From Desulfofustis sp964433645 (GTDB taxonomy: Bacteria; Desulfobacterota; Desulfobulbia; Desulfobulbales; Desulfocapsaceae), in contig CAYSSK010000012.1 of assembly GCA_964433645.1 (NCBI GenBank), positions 1-56,393 on the forward strand: 56,393 nucleotides of DNA, given 5' to 3'. Shown piece after piece: positions 8,413 to 16,801 of this stretch. The notes beneath the pieces are model-generated. The model did no database searches. It had not been told where the DNA came from and worked only from the letters and a program-made list of their open reading frames with translations. The first letter of the stretch is position 1. Each line of letters opens with the position of its first letter. The translations under genes were made by a program, and so were the position numbers.

Positions 8413-8928
8413 TTGTCTGAGTTTAAGCGTTCCAAAGGTGAAATGGCTGAGGAACTGATTGAAAAAATTGTTTATATCAACCGCGTTGCCAAAGTTGTCA
8501 AAGGTGGTCGGCGCTTTAGCTTCAGCGCCATCGTTGTCGTTGGTGACGGTAACGGCAAAGTCGGTTACGGTCTGGGTAAAGCCAACCAGGTTCCCGAGGC
8601 GATTCGCAAGGGAATCGAAAAGGCTCGACGGGACATGGAAGCGATTGCCTTGAGTGACGTGTCGATCCCGCATCAGATCATCGGCAAATACGGCGCCGGC
8701 AAGGTGTTGCTCAAACCCGCCTCCGAAGGTACCGGGGTCATCGCTGGTGGCCCGGTGCGTGCCGTTCTCGAAGCCGCCGGGGTTGGCAATATTCTGACCA
8801 AGTGTTTGGGGTCCCACAATCCGCACAATATGGTCAAGGCGACGATCGACGGCTTGCGGCGACTGAGAAGCCCGCGAGTCATCGCCGAATTGCGCGGCAA
8901 AACCGTCGAGGAATTGGCGCTATCCTGA
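8413..8928 (+). CDS. rpsE: 30S ribosomal protein S5 (TTG start)
   Basis: 171 residues from TTG 8413, preceded by a purine-rich GAGGGGG. S5 helps maintain decoding fidelity and lines the mRNA entry site. Contains the dsRBD-like N-terminal domain (RFSFSAIVVVGDGNGKVGYG) and the C-terminal domain ending near GKTVEELAL. No in-frame ATG lies close by. Confidence 0.97.
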   Translation: MSEFKRSKGEMAEELIEKIVYINRVAKVVKGGRRFSFSAIVVVGDGNGKVGYGLGKANQVPEAIRKGIEKARRDMEAIALSDVSIPHQIIGKYGAGKVLLKPASEGTGVIAGGPVRAVLEAAGVGNILTKCLGSHNPHNMVKATIDGLRRLRSPRVIAELRGKTVEELALS

Positions 8929-9002
8929 GGTGGCGACCGGCGGTCAGCGACTCGCTGAGCGGTATGAGATCATTATCTATAAACGAGAAACGGTGAAGTA
9001 CC

Positions 9003-9185
9003 ATGGCTGACACGATTACCTTCACATTGGTCAAGAGCGAGATCGGCAGTACGCAGAAGATTCGCGCGACGCTGACCGGACTCGGTTTGACCAAACTGAA
9101 TAAAACGATCACCCGCAAGGACACCCCGGAGATCAGGGGGATGCTCGCCAAAGTAGCACACCTTGTACGTGTCGAGGAGGCTTAA
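9003..9185 (+). CDS. rpmD: 50S ribosomal protein L30
   Basis: 60 residues, the short bacterial form. TFTLVKSEIGSTQKIRATL followed by TPEIRGMLAKVAHLV is typical. Its TAA stop is immediately followed by the ATG of rplO, with the L15 Shine-Dalgarno (GAGGAGG) inside the last L30 codons, so translation is linked. Confidence 0.97.
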   Translation: MADTITFTLVKSEIGSTQKIRATLTGLGLTKLNKTITRKDTPEIRGMLAKVAHLVRVEEA

Positions 9186-9647
9186 ATGTTGACTCTTGCA
9201 AACCTTTCGCCGCAGGAAGGTTCCCGAAAACAGAAGAAGCGGGTTGGTCGCGGCCCCGGCTCCGGTCACGGCAAGACCTCCGGTCGCGGACACAAAGGCG
9301 CCAAGGCCCGTTCCGGCTATCAATCGAAGCCGGGCTTCGAAGGCGGCCAGATGCCGCTGCAGCGGCGGTTGCCGAAACGAGGCTTCAACAATATCTTTCG
9401 CAAAGATTATGAAATAATCGGCCTGGGTCAGCTCGAGACATTCGAGGCGGGCCAGGAAGTCACCACCGCGACGCTGGTTGCCGCCGGTCTGGCCAAAGCC
9501 GGCAATGGCGTGAAAATTCTCGCCAACGGTGAGATCAGCAAGGCCTTGACAATCAAAGTTGAAAAGGTGAGCGGCACAGCTCGGGAACTGATCGAAAAGG
9601 CCGGTGGCAGTGTTGTTGAAACCGCAGTGTCGGAGCAGCAAGGCTGA
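9186..9647 (+). CDS. rplO: 50S ribosomal protein L15
   Basis: 153 residues. A late-assembling 50S protein with the typical Gly/Arg/Lys-rich extended N-terminus (GRGPGSGHGKTSGRGHKG) followed by a globular domain. Starts directly after the L30 stop. A 169-base spacer separates it from secY. Confidence 0.97.
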   Translation: MLTLANLSPQEGSRKQKKRVGRGPGSGHGKTSGRGHKGAKARSGYQSKPGFEGGQMPLQRRLPKRGFNNIFRKDYEIIGLGQLETFEAGQEVTTATLVAAGLAKAGNGVKILANGEISKALTIKVEKVSGTARELIEKAGGSVVETAVSEQQG

Positions 9648-9816
9648 ATTTATCCGCGTTTGACGCCAGCCGGTATTTTCCCGCCCCCAGCCAGTGCCGA
9701 CGCAGTTGGTGGGACGGTCGACCGGCCGGAAGGACGGGTAAAACTGCTGTTTCGGACTCATATAGATTGACTGGTCCTGCCCGGACCGGATCGATTGTAA
9801 CGCCAAGGACGTGCCC

Positions 9817-11121
9817 ATGAGTGGATTTCAAAGAGCGGCGCAAATTCCGGAACTGAGACGGAGACTGCTGTTCACGCTGATTATGCTGGCAGTGTATCGG
9901 ATCGGCGTCCAGGTGCCCACCCCGGGCATCAACAGCGAAGCTCTGAGCGCCTTTTTCCAGCAACATGCCGGGACCCTGTTCGGTATGTTCAATATGTTTT
10001 CCGGCGGGGCGCTGGAGAACTTTTCCATTTTCGCGCTGGGAATCATGCCCTACATCAGCGCGTCGATCATCATGCAGCTGCTGACGGTGGTCATTCCTCA
10101 GCTGGAAACCCTGAAAAAAGAGGGTGAGGCCGGCAGGCGCAAGATCACCCAGTACACCCGTTACGGCACGGTGGTGCTCTCCGTTATCCAGGGTTCGTTT
10201 ATTGCTGCGGGGCTTGAGGGAATGACCGGGGTGAACGGCGAGATGATCGTCCTCGACCCGGGGGTCCAGTTCAAACTGATGACCATTATCACGCTGACCT
10301 CCGGTACCGCCTTTTTGATGTGGCTCGGCGAACAGATGACCGAGCGCGGCGTCGGCAACGGTATCTCGCTGATCATTTTTGCCGGTATCGTCGCCAGTGG
10401 CCCGTCGGCTCTGATCAATTTTGTCGAACTGGTGCGGGCCGGGGAAATTCAATTGTTCTTCGTGCCGTTTATCGTCGCCATGATGCTGGCCATTATCGGC
10501 CTGATCGTTTTTGTCGAAACCGCTCAGCGGCGGATTCCGATCCAGTACGCGAAGCGGGTTGTCGGCCGGCGGGTCTATGGCGGTCAGAGTTCGCATCTGC
10601 CATTGAAGATCAATGTTTCCGGCGTCATACCGCCGATTTTTGCCTCATCGATCATGATGTTTCCGGCAACCATCGGCAGCTTCATCCAGGTTGACTGGGT
10701 GCAGCGCGCGTCGGCGGCCATGTCCCCGGGAACGATCTATTACTATATCTGCTTTGTCGCGCTGATCGTATTTTTCTGCTTCTTCTATGCCGCCGTGCAG
10801 TTCAAGCCGGAAGATGTCGCCGAGAACCTGCGCAAGAACGGCGGATTCATCCCCGGCATCCGGCCCGGTAAACGAACCGCTGAATTTATCGACAAGGCCC
10901 TGACGAGACTGACCGTTCTCGGTGCGATCTATCTCAGCGCGGTCTGCGTCATGCCGACTATTCTGATCGAGCGGCTGAGCCTGCCCTTTTATTTCGGCGG
11001 CACCGCCTTGCTCATCATCGTCGGTGTGGCCATCGACACTATCTCCCAGATCGAATCGCACCTGGTCATGAGAAATTATGAAGGTTTCATGAAACAGGGC
11101 AGGATCAAGGGCAGGAGATAA
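9817..11121 (+). CDS. secY: Protein translocase subunit SecY
   Basis: 434 residues from ATG 9817; a GTG at 9811 is in frame but AAGGA at 9805-9809 is spaced for the ATG. SecY forms the ten-helix inner-membrane channel for Sec secretion and membrane insertion. Visible marks are FQRAAQIPELRRRLLFT, the first helix LIMLAVYRIG, the plug region after NMFSGGALENFS, and the cytoplasmic GGxxPGIRPG segment. Located in its standard place between L15 and map. Confidence 0.97.
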   Translation: MSGFQRAAQIPELRRRLLFTLIMLAVYRIGVQVPTPGINSEALSAFFQQHAGTLFGMFNMFSGGALENFSIFALGIMPYISASIIMQLLTVVIPQLETLKKEGEAGRRKITQYTRYGTVVLSVIQGSFIAAGLEGMTGVNGEMIVLDPGVQFKLMTIITLTSGTAFLMWLGEQMTERGVGNGISLIIFAGIVASGPSALINFVELVRAGEIQLFFVPFIVAMMLAIIGLIVFVETAQRRIPIQYAKRVVGRRVYGGQSSHLPLKINVSGVIPPIFASSIMMFPATIGSFIQVDWVQRASAAMSPGTIYYYICFVALIVFFCFFYAAVQFKPEDVAENLRKNGGFIPGIRPGKRTAEFIDKALTRLTVLGAIYLSAVCVMPTILIERLSLPFYFGGTALLIIVGVAIDTISQIESHLVMRNYEGFMKQGRIKGRR

Positions 11122-11124
11122 CCG

Positions 11125-11919
11125 GTGTTTTCCCGCGCCCAGGCTCCGGCCGGCAAATCGATCACCCTCAAGAGCCGTGACGAGATTCAGATCATGGCGG
11201 AGGCCAACCGGATCGTCGCCGAAGTACTGGTGATGCTGCAAAAGACGGTTGAACCGGGGATCAGCACCTGGGAACTTGATCGATTGGCCGAGGATTTGTG
11301 CAGCAAGCGGCAGGCCGTGCCGGCGTTCAAAGGTTACCGCGGGTTTCCCGGAAGTCTGTGCGTGTCGATCAATGAAGAAGTGGTGCACGGCATCCCGTCG
11401 CGGAAACGGAAACTGCAGAAGGGCGATATTATTTCCGTTGATTTCGGCACGTTTTACAAGGGCTACTACGGCGATTCGGCGGTTACCATCCCGGTCGGGC
11501 GGGTCGATGCCCTCACGCACAAACTACTGCAGGTAACCGAGGAATCGCTCAGCAAGGCGATCGAGAAGGTGCAGGTCGGCAATCGGATTGGAGACATATC
11601 CGCCGCCGTCCAGGAATGGGTCGAACGGCACGACTTCTCCGTCGTCAGGCAGTTTGTCGGCCACGGCATCGGTACCGGTCTGCACGAGGGGCCGGAAATA
11701 CCGAATTTCGTGCAAGACGGGACAACGCCGCGCCTGTTGGAAGGGATGGTGCTGGCCATCGAGCCGATGGTCAACATCGGCACCCATCAGGTGAAGGTAT
11801 TGCGTGACGGTTGGACCGTGATCACCGCCGATCACAAGGCGTCCGCCCATTTCGAGCACTCGATTGCGGTAACCGGCGACGGTCCGATAATCCTTAGTTC
11901 CCGTGAGGGATTGAGCTGA
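11125..11919 (+). CDS. map: Methionine aminopeptidase, type I (GTG start)
   Basis: 264 residues. Removes the initiator Met from nascent proteins. The five metal ligands are visible: two Asp in SVDFGTFYKGYYGDSAV, His in GHGIGTGLHEGP, Glu in LAIEPMVNIG and Glu in HFEHSIAV. The GTG start at 11125 has AGGAG at 11113-11117. No adk gene lies between secY and map, unlike in Bacillus. Confidence 0.95.
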   Translation: MFSRAQAPAGKSITLKSRDEIQIMAEANRIVAEVLVMLQKTVEPGISTWELDRLAEDLCSKRQAVPAFKGYRGFPGSLCVSINEEVVHGIPSRKRKLQKGDIISVDFGTFYKGYYGDSAVTIPVGRVDALTHKLLQVTEESLSKAIEKVQVGNRIGDISAAVQEWVERHDFSVVRQFVGHGIGTGLHEGPEIPNFVQDGTTPRLLEGMVLAIEPMVNIGTHQVKVLRDGWTVITADHKASAHFEHSIAVTGDGPIILSSREGLS

Positions 11920-12003
11920 TTTAAGCAAATAGTGCTTCTCAATTTCGTGTTTTTGTATTATAGTAGGAAGCTTTTGGATGCACATTGACATTCAGGACAC
12001 TTT

Positions 12004-12237
12004 ATGGCCAAGGAAGAAGCGATCGAGGTAGAGGGAACGATTATTGAACCGTTGCCGAATGCCATGTTCCGGGTAGAACTGGACAATGGACATCGGGTAC
12101 TGGCTCATATCTCCGGGAAAATGCGCATGCATTTCATCAAGATTCTGCCCGGAGATCGAGTGACAATTGAGCTTTCTCCGTATGACTTGACACGCGGCCG
12201 GGTAACATTCAGGGCGAAAAACGCTAGGAAGAAATAG
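12004..12237 (+). CDS. infA: Translation initiation factor IF-1
   Basis: 77 residues, an OB-fold protein occupying the 30S A site during initiation. AIEVEGTIIEPLPNAMFRVEL and the YDLTRGRVTFR strand are diagnostic; the C-terminus has a few extra Lys/Arg. It follows map after 84 bases of AT-rich spacer holding a TATTAT (11956-11961) that might be a -10 element, without a good -35. Confidence 0.96.
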   Translation: MAKEEAIEVEGTIIEPLPNAMFRVELDNGHRVLAHISGKMRMHFIKILPGDRVTIELSPYDLTRGRVTFRAKNARKK

Positions 12238-12247
12238 GGGCAGGATC

Positions 12248-12361
12248 ATGAAAGTGCGCTCATCGGTAAAAAAAATCTGCAGCGACTGCAAGGTCTTTAA
12301 GCGAAACGGTATCGTCCGTGTTTCCTGTAAGACCAAAAAACACCATCAAAAGCAGGGATAG
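12248..12361 (+). CDS. rpmJ: 50S ribosomal protein L36, zinc form
   Basis: 37 residues starting at ATG 12248, ending TAG 12359-12361. MKVRSSVKKICSDCKVFKR is the family start. The zinc ribbon is complete: Cys11, Cys14, Cys27 and His32 or His33. L36 lies near the base of the L7/L12 stalk region of the 50S subunit. It is placed as usual between infA and rpsM. Confidence 0.95.
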   Translation: MKVRSSVKKICSDCKVFKRNGIVRVSCKTKKHHQKQG

Positions 12362-12496
12362 CGGTCTATCCAGGAATTTATGATAAACCCGGAGTCGCTC
12401 TGGAAACGGCCCACGGCCGTGCTGCACCACCCGCTTGGGGATGGGTGCGGGGCAGAGGGGCTGCGGGCCTGTCAACTACAGTAAAGGAGATATGCC

Positions 12497-12862
12497 TTGG
12501 CACGTATAGCAGGAGTTGACCTTCCGAAAAACAAACATATGGATCGGGCGCTCACCTATATTTACGGGATCGGCCTGACGACGGCGCGCAAAATCCTCGA
12601 TGCGGTCGATTTGCCCTATACGATGAACAGCGACGATCTGAGTGGGGAAGACGTCAATCGTATCCGTAAAGTGATTGAGAACGATTTCGTCGTAGAAGGT
12701 GATCGGCGACGTGAAATTGCAATGGATATCAAACGGTTGATGGACCTTGGCTGCTATCGCGGGCGGCGTCACCGGCTCGGCTTGCCGGTTCGCGGCCAGA
12801 AAACCAAGACCAATGCCAGAACACGGAAAGGGCCCCGTCGCGGTGCCGCACGTCGTAAATAG
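12497..12862 (+). CDS. rpsM: 30S ribosomal protein S13 (TTG start)
   Basis: 121 residues from TTG 12497, with AAGGAG at 12484-12489. S13 touches P-site tRNA and forms bridges to L5. Marks: ARIAGVDLPKNKHMD at the start and the basic tail GQKTKTNARTRKGPRR. An ATG five bases upstream is out of frame. First gene of the alpha operon part. Confidence 0.97.
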   Translation: MARIAGVDLPKNKHMDRALTYIYGIGLTTARKILDAVDLPYTMNSDDLSGEDVNRIRKVIENDFVVEGDRRREIAMDIKRLMDLGCYRGRRHRLGLPVRGQKTKTNARTRKGPRRGAARRK

Positions 12863-12889
12863 TCTTCACAACCAGATAGGTACGAAAGA

Positions 12890-13288
12890 ATGGCAGCTGC
12901 AAAAAAGACCGAGGCTCGGACCAAGCGTAAGGTTAAAAAGAACGTCCCGGAAGGAGTCGTTCACATCTATTCGACATTCAATAACACCATCGTGACCATC
13001 TCCGACAAACAGGGGAACGTGGTGTCCTGGTGCAGCGCCGGTGTCCTCGGCTTCAAAGGGTCACGGAAGAGTACCCCGTTTGCCGCCCAGAACGCCGTTG
13101 CCGACGCCACCAAAAAGGCCACCGATCAAGGCATGAGAAAAGTCGAGGTGAAAGTAAAAGGTCCCGGACCCGGACGAGAAGCGGCTCTGCGCGCACTCGT
13201 CAATGCCGGGCTTGAGGTGACACGAATTTTTGACGTCACGCCTATTCCCCATAATGGTTGCAAACCTCCCAAACGACGCCGCGTCTAG
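12890..13288 (+). CDS. rpsK: 30S ribosomal protein S11
   Basis: 132 residues. S11 is in the 30S platform near the Shine-Dalgarno helix. The stretch GVVHIYSTFNNTIVTISD and the end TPIPHNGCKPPKRRRV are typical (the end binds rRNA). S4 begins 58 bases after its stop. Confidence 0.98.
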   Translation: MAAAKKTEARTKRKVKKNVPEGVVHIYSTFNNTIVTISDKQGNVVSWCSAGVLGFKGSRKSTPFAAQNAVADATKKATDQGMRKVEVKVKGPGPGREAALRALVNAGLEVTRIFDVTPIPHNGCKPPKRRRV

Positions 13289-13346
13289 AGAAGCGACGCG
13301 AGGTTGTTGGAGTTGGCAGAAATAGCTTAATCAACGGAGGCGAAAG

Positions 13347-13976
13347 TTGGCTAGAGATACAGGTGCGGCATGTCGACGCTGCAGGCGCGAGGGAATCAAG
13401 CTCTTCCTGAAGGGAGACCGCTGCTATTCCGACAAATGTTCTTTCGAGCGACGGGCCTATGCACCCGGGCAGCACGGACAGGCTCGGTTCAAAAAGCAAT
13501 CTGACTATGCTGTGCAGCTGCGTGAAAAGCAGAAAGTCAAAAGCATGTACGGTATGCTGGAAGGACAATTCCGCCAGTATTTCAAGAAAGCCGACCAGCA
13601 GAAAGGCGTTACCGGTGAAAACCTTCTTGTCATGTTGGAAAGGCGTTTGGACAATACCATCTTCCGGATGGGCTTTGCCTCTTCCCGGAACCAGGCCAGG
13701 CAACTGGTTCGCCACAAGCATATTCTGGTAAACGGCAAAAAAGTCAACATTCCGTCTTTTCAGGTCTCTGTCGGTGATGAAATCAGCATCAAGGAGAAGA
13801 GCCGGGCCAATGCGCTCATCAACGAGAGTCTCGATGCAGTGGAGCGGCGCGGCCTGCCGAGCTGGATCGAGATTGATCGGGCGGCCTACAAGTCGACAAT
13901 AAAGGCCATGCCGAACAGAGAAGAGCTGACCATGCCGATTCAGGAGCAGCTCATCGTCGAGCTGTACTCCAAGTAA
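13347..13976 (+). CDS. rpsD: 30S ribosomal protein S4, zinc form (TTG start)
   Basis: 209 residues from TTG 13347, with GGAGG at 13336-13340. S4 nucleates 30S assembly. The N-terminal zinc site is intact (Cys9, Cys12, Cys26, Cys31), and the S4 RNA-binding domain is seen in RRLDNTIFRMGFASSRNQAR and HKHILVNGKKVN. In E. coli S4 represses the alpha operon; no pseudoknot was identified here. Confidence 0.97.
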   Translation: MARDTGAACRRCRREGIKLFLKGDRCYSDKCSFERRAYAPGQHGQARFKKQSDYAVQLREKQKVKSMYGMLEGQFRQYFKKADQQKGVTGENLLVMLERRLDNTIFRMGFASSRNQARQLVRHKHILVNGKKVNIPSFQVSVGDEISIKEKSRANALINESLDAVERRGLPSWIEIDRAAYKSTIKAMPNREELTMPIQEQLIVELYSK

Positions 13977-14001
13977 CAGGCACAGGCTGGTTGTTATGAC
14001 G

Positions 14002-14035
14002 GACTGCCGGGCGGGAAGTATCCCGACCGGCGGTC
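14002..14035 (+). terminator. Strong hairpin between rpsD and rpoA, weak U-tract
   Basis: A 15-bp arm 14002-14016 pairs with 14021-14035 around the loop AGTA, with one G-U and one mismatch. It is followed by TGTTGTC rather than a run of T. It may act as a partial terminator, a pause or an RNA-processing site that sets the rpoA level apart from the ribosomal proteins. Confidence 0.4.
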
Positions 14036-14144
14036 TGTTGTCATCGAGCGGGGAACAAACAACATTTCACCAGGTGAAAGACTCTTCGTCATTGGTGATC
14101 TGGCGTCTGCTTTTTGCCGCTTAACACTATATAAAAGGGATGAT

Positions 14145-15182
14145 ATGACTCACGCTGCCGACGAGAACATACCTTTCTACCGGAACTGGCACGAGCTTAT
14201 TAAGCCTGAAAAGCTTGAAATAGAGAAAGACAGTCGGACGAATTCGTTCGCCAAGATTATCTGCCAGCCTCTCGAGCGCGGATTTGCTACGACGATCGGC
14301 AATTCCCTGAGGCGGATTCTGCTGTCATCGATCCAGGGTGCGGCGATAACCACGGTAAAGATTGAAGGTGCGCTGCATGAATTCACCACACTGAAGGACG
14401 TAATGGAGGATGTCAGTGAAATCATCCTCAATATCAAGCAGATCAGGCTGAAACTCAACTCCGATCAGTCGCGGAAAATCGTTATCGAAAAGCAGGGACC
14501 CGGTGAAGTAAGGGCCTCAGACATCAAACCGTCGCCGTATATCGATATCATGAATCCGGAGCAGCTGATTTGTACGTTGACGGGGGACACCACGTTCAAG
14601 GCCGAAATGACCGTCTCTTGGGGCAAGGGTTATCAGCCCGCCGAGCGGCAGGACAAGGAAGAGATGGTCATCGGACAGATTCCGATCGATGCCATTTTTT
14701 CACCGATCCGCCGCATCCAATACACCATCGCCAAAGCCAGGGTCGGACAACAAACCGATTATGACAAACTGTCCATGGAGATTGAAACCGACGGCAGTGT
14801 AACACCCGAGGACGCGCTGGCGTTTGCGGCCAAGATCATGAAAGACCAGATGAGCATCTTCATCAATTTTAACGAAGATGTCGCCGAACCGGATATCGAT
14901 TTGAGCAGCGAGAAGACGGATGAGCCGCTCAATCCATATCTCGATAAACCGGTCGAGGATCTTGAACTTTCCGTTCGTTCGGCCAATTGCCTGAAAAATG
15001 CCGAAATATATTTTATCGGAGATCTCGCCCAGAAGACCGACCAGGAGATGCTCAAGACCAAGAATTTCGGGCGCAAGTCGCTCAATGAAATCAAGACGCT
15101 CCTGGCGGAAATGGGCTTGACGCTCGGTATGAAATTCGACAATTGGGTTCGGCCGTCCATCCCTGAGAAGAAAAAGGATTGA
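14145..15182 (+). CDS. rpoA: DNA-directed RNA polymerase subunit alpha
   Basis: 345 residues. The N-terminal domain (about 1-235) dimerises and carries beta/beta' (GFATTIGNSLRRILLSS is the dimer helix). After a short linker the C-terminal domain (about 260-330) has the helix-hairpin-helix that contacts UP elements and activators (SVRSANCLKNAEIYFIGDL and GRKSLNEIKTLLAEMG). ATG preceded by AAGGG. Lies between S4 and L17 as expected. Confidence 0.98.
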   Translation: MTHAADENIPFYRNWHELIKPEKLEIEKDSRTNSFAKIICQPLERGFATTIGNSLRRILLSSIQGAAITTVKIEGALHEFTTLKDVMEDVSEIILNIKQIRLKLNSDQSRKIVIEKQGPGEVRASDIKPSPYIDIMNPEQLICTLTGDTTFKAEMTVSWGKGYQPAERQDKEEMVIGQIPIDAIFSPIRRIQYTIAKARVGQQTDYDKLSMEIETDGSVTPEDALAFAAKIMKDQMSIFINFNEDVAEPDIDLSSEKTDEPLNPYLDKPVEDLELSVRSANCLKNAEIYFIGDLAQKTDQEMLKTKNFGRKSLNEIKTLLAEMGLTLGMKFDNWVRPSIPEKKKD

Positions 15183-15270
15183 GATCGCACCCGGTGTCGA
15201 GTGGGTAAAGAGGAAAGCAAGCGGCTGGCCGCATAGTGGTTTCGCACGATAATCAGTTGAGGTACACATT

Positions 15271-15660
15271 ATGAGACACGCAAAATCCGGCAGGAAACTG
15301 GGACGGACCAGTTCGCATCGGGAAGCCATGTTCCGGAACATGGTGACGTCGCTGTTCGAACATGAACGGATCGTTACCACCGAGCACAAGGCGAAAGAGT
15401 TGCGGCCGATAGCCGAGAAAATGATCACCTTGGCCAAACGGGGCGACCTGCACGCCAGGCGTCAAGCCCTGAGCTACATGCGCAGCAAAAACGTCGTCGC
15501 TAAGCTCTTTGATCAGATCAAAGATCAGTTTGCCGACCGGAACGGCGGCTATACCAGGATCATTCGTACCGGGATCCGGACCGGAGATGCCGCGCCGATG
15601 GCGATCATTGAACTGGTCGGCTACCAGGAGGATCTCGGAGCGCCTGAAGCACAGAGCTGA
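15271..15660 (+). CDS. rplQ: 50S ribosomal protein L17
   Basis: 129 residues. L17 surrounds the tunnel exit. MRHAKSGRKLGRTSSHREAM and the GGYTRIIRTGIRTGDAAPM segment are diagnostic. GAGGT precedes the ATG. Last gene of the superoperon; a terminator begins 24 bases after its stop. Confidence 0.98.
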   Translation: MRHAKSGRKLGRTSSHREAMFRNMVTSLFEHERIVTTEHKAKELRPIAEKMITLAKRGDLHARRQALSYMRSKNVVAKLFDQIKDQFADRNGGYTRIIRTGIRTGDAAPMAIIELVGYQEDLGAPEAQS

Positions 15661-15683
15661 GCCGTGCCGTTGAGACGGAGAAA

Positions 15684-15722
15684 AGCTGACATGAACCTTG
15701 GTTTGTGTCGGCTTTTTGTGTT
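15684..15722 (+). terminator. Rho-independent terminator of the ribosomal superoperon
   Basis: Stem AGCTGACATGAA (15684-15695) pairs with TTTGTGTCGGCT (15702-15713) allowing three G-U pairs, with loop CCTTGG, followed by TTTTGTGTTT. Position right after rplQ makes it the end of the long transcript. Confidence 0.8.
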
Positions 15723-15784
15723 TATCCCCCGCTGCCTTCCCGTTGACCCGGCGTTTGCCGGTCTCATACCCACTGTGATCCGCC

Positions 15785-16528
15785 GTGACTGAAGAATTAT
15801 TGTTTCCCGACGGCATGGTACCGCTTGGTGATCAACCCTTCACGTTTCGTTGTCACCCCGGTGTCGCCTGCTTCACCGCCTGTTGCCGTAATGTCGACCT
15901 CGATCTCTATCCCTACGACATTATCCGCCTAAAAAACTCCCTCAAGATCGACTCGCAGACCTTTCTCGAGACCCACACCAGCCTGCATCAGGGCACCAAT
16001 CCGTATTTCCCGGCCGTTAAGCTGCAGCTCGCCGCCGCCGGATCACAGTGGGCCTGCCCGTTTCTCTGCGAACAGGGGTGCAGTGTGTACCATGACCGGC
16101 CGACCGCCTGTCGCACCTATCCGCTGGAGCGAGCCGTAGCGCGAACCGAGGGGCGTGGCGGCCGGCGTGACTGGTACTTTCTCAAGCGCCACGATTATTG
16201 TCTCGGTCACCTCGAAGAGGACGAGCAGACCGTTCGACAATGGCTGCGGAGTCAGCGGCTCGAGCCGTACAACATGATGAACGAGCTCTGGGCCCGGATC
16301 GATACGCTGCTTGCCGGTAATCCATTCAAAGGTGAAGGGAGCTGCGGCCCTCGACAACAGCTTACCTTCCAGGCCTGCTATGAGATCGATGGGTTTCGCC
16401 GGTATATCGAACAACATCGGTTGATTGAGCGGTATCCGCTGGATCGCGACCGGCGCCGTCGGATCAGACGCAGTGACGAGGAATTACTGAAATTTGCCTT
16501 CGAATGGGTGCAATCTGCCGTTTTGTGA
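15785..16528 (+). CDS. YkgJ-type Cys-cluster protein
   Basis: 247 residues from GTG 15785. The N-terminus has the C-x5-C-x3-CC cluster (Cys23, Cys29, Cys33, Cys34) followed by LYPYDIIRLK, the hallmark of the YkgJ / zinc- or iron-chelating family (Pfam CxxCxxCC). A second group, CPFLCEQGCSVY plus DRPTACRTYPLE, completes the metal site around residues 92-117. Members of this family are often called Fe-S oxidoreductases, but their reactions are poorly known. It stands alone between the rplQ terminator and rpsB. Fold call is firm, function open. Confidence 0.75.
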   Translation: MTEELLFPDGMVPLGDQPFTFRCHPGVACFTACCRNVDLDLYPYDIIRLKNSLKIDSQTFLETHTSLHQGTNPYFPAVKLQLAAAGSQWACPFLCEQGCSVYHDRPTACRTYPLERAVARTEGRGGRRDWYFLKRHDYCLGHLEEDEQTVRQWLRSQRLEPYNMMNELWARIDTLLAGNPFKGEGSCGPRQQLTFQACYEIDGFRRYIEQHRLIERYPLDRDRRRRIRRSDEELLKFAFEWVQSAVL

Positions 16529-16801
16529 TGGGCCGCGGTAAACGCAGGCCTGCGGGGCGACTTTGCCGGCCCGGTCGGCGCCGCGGCGTAGTGATGAGAT
16601 GCTTGCAAATCACGGTCGAGCGTGGTAAAAGGAAATGTTTTGCGCAGGGTTGACAATTCGCTCCGGGCGACGCCTCCCTCGTTTTTGTTTACAACCGCAG
16701 GATAAAACACACATCTCCGGTAGTTCTGGTGTCAGCAGGGGCGGCTATGCCGATTCGCTGATCAGGGGAGATGGAGGAAACAACCAGAAAGGAGAAAACT
16801 C

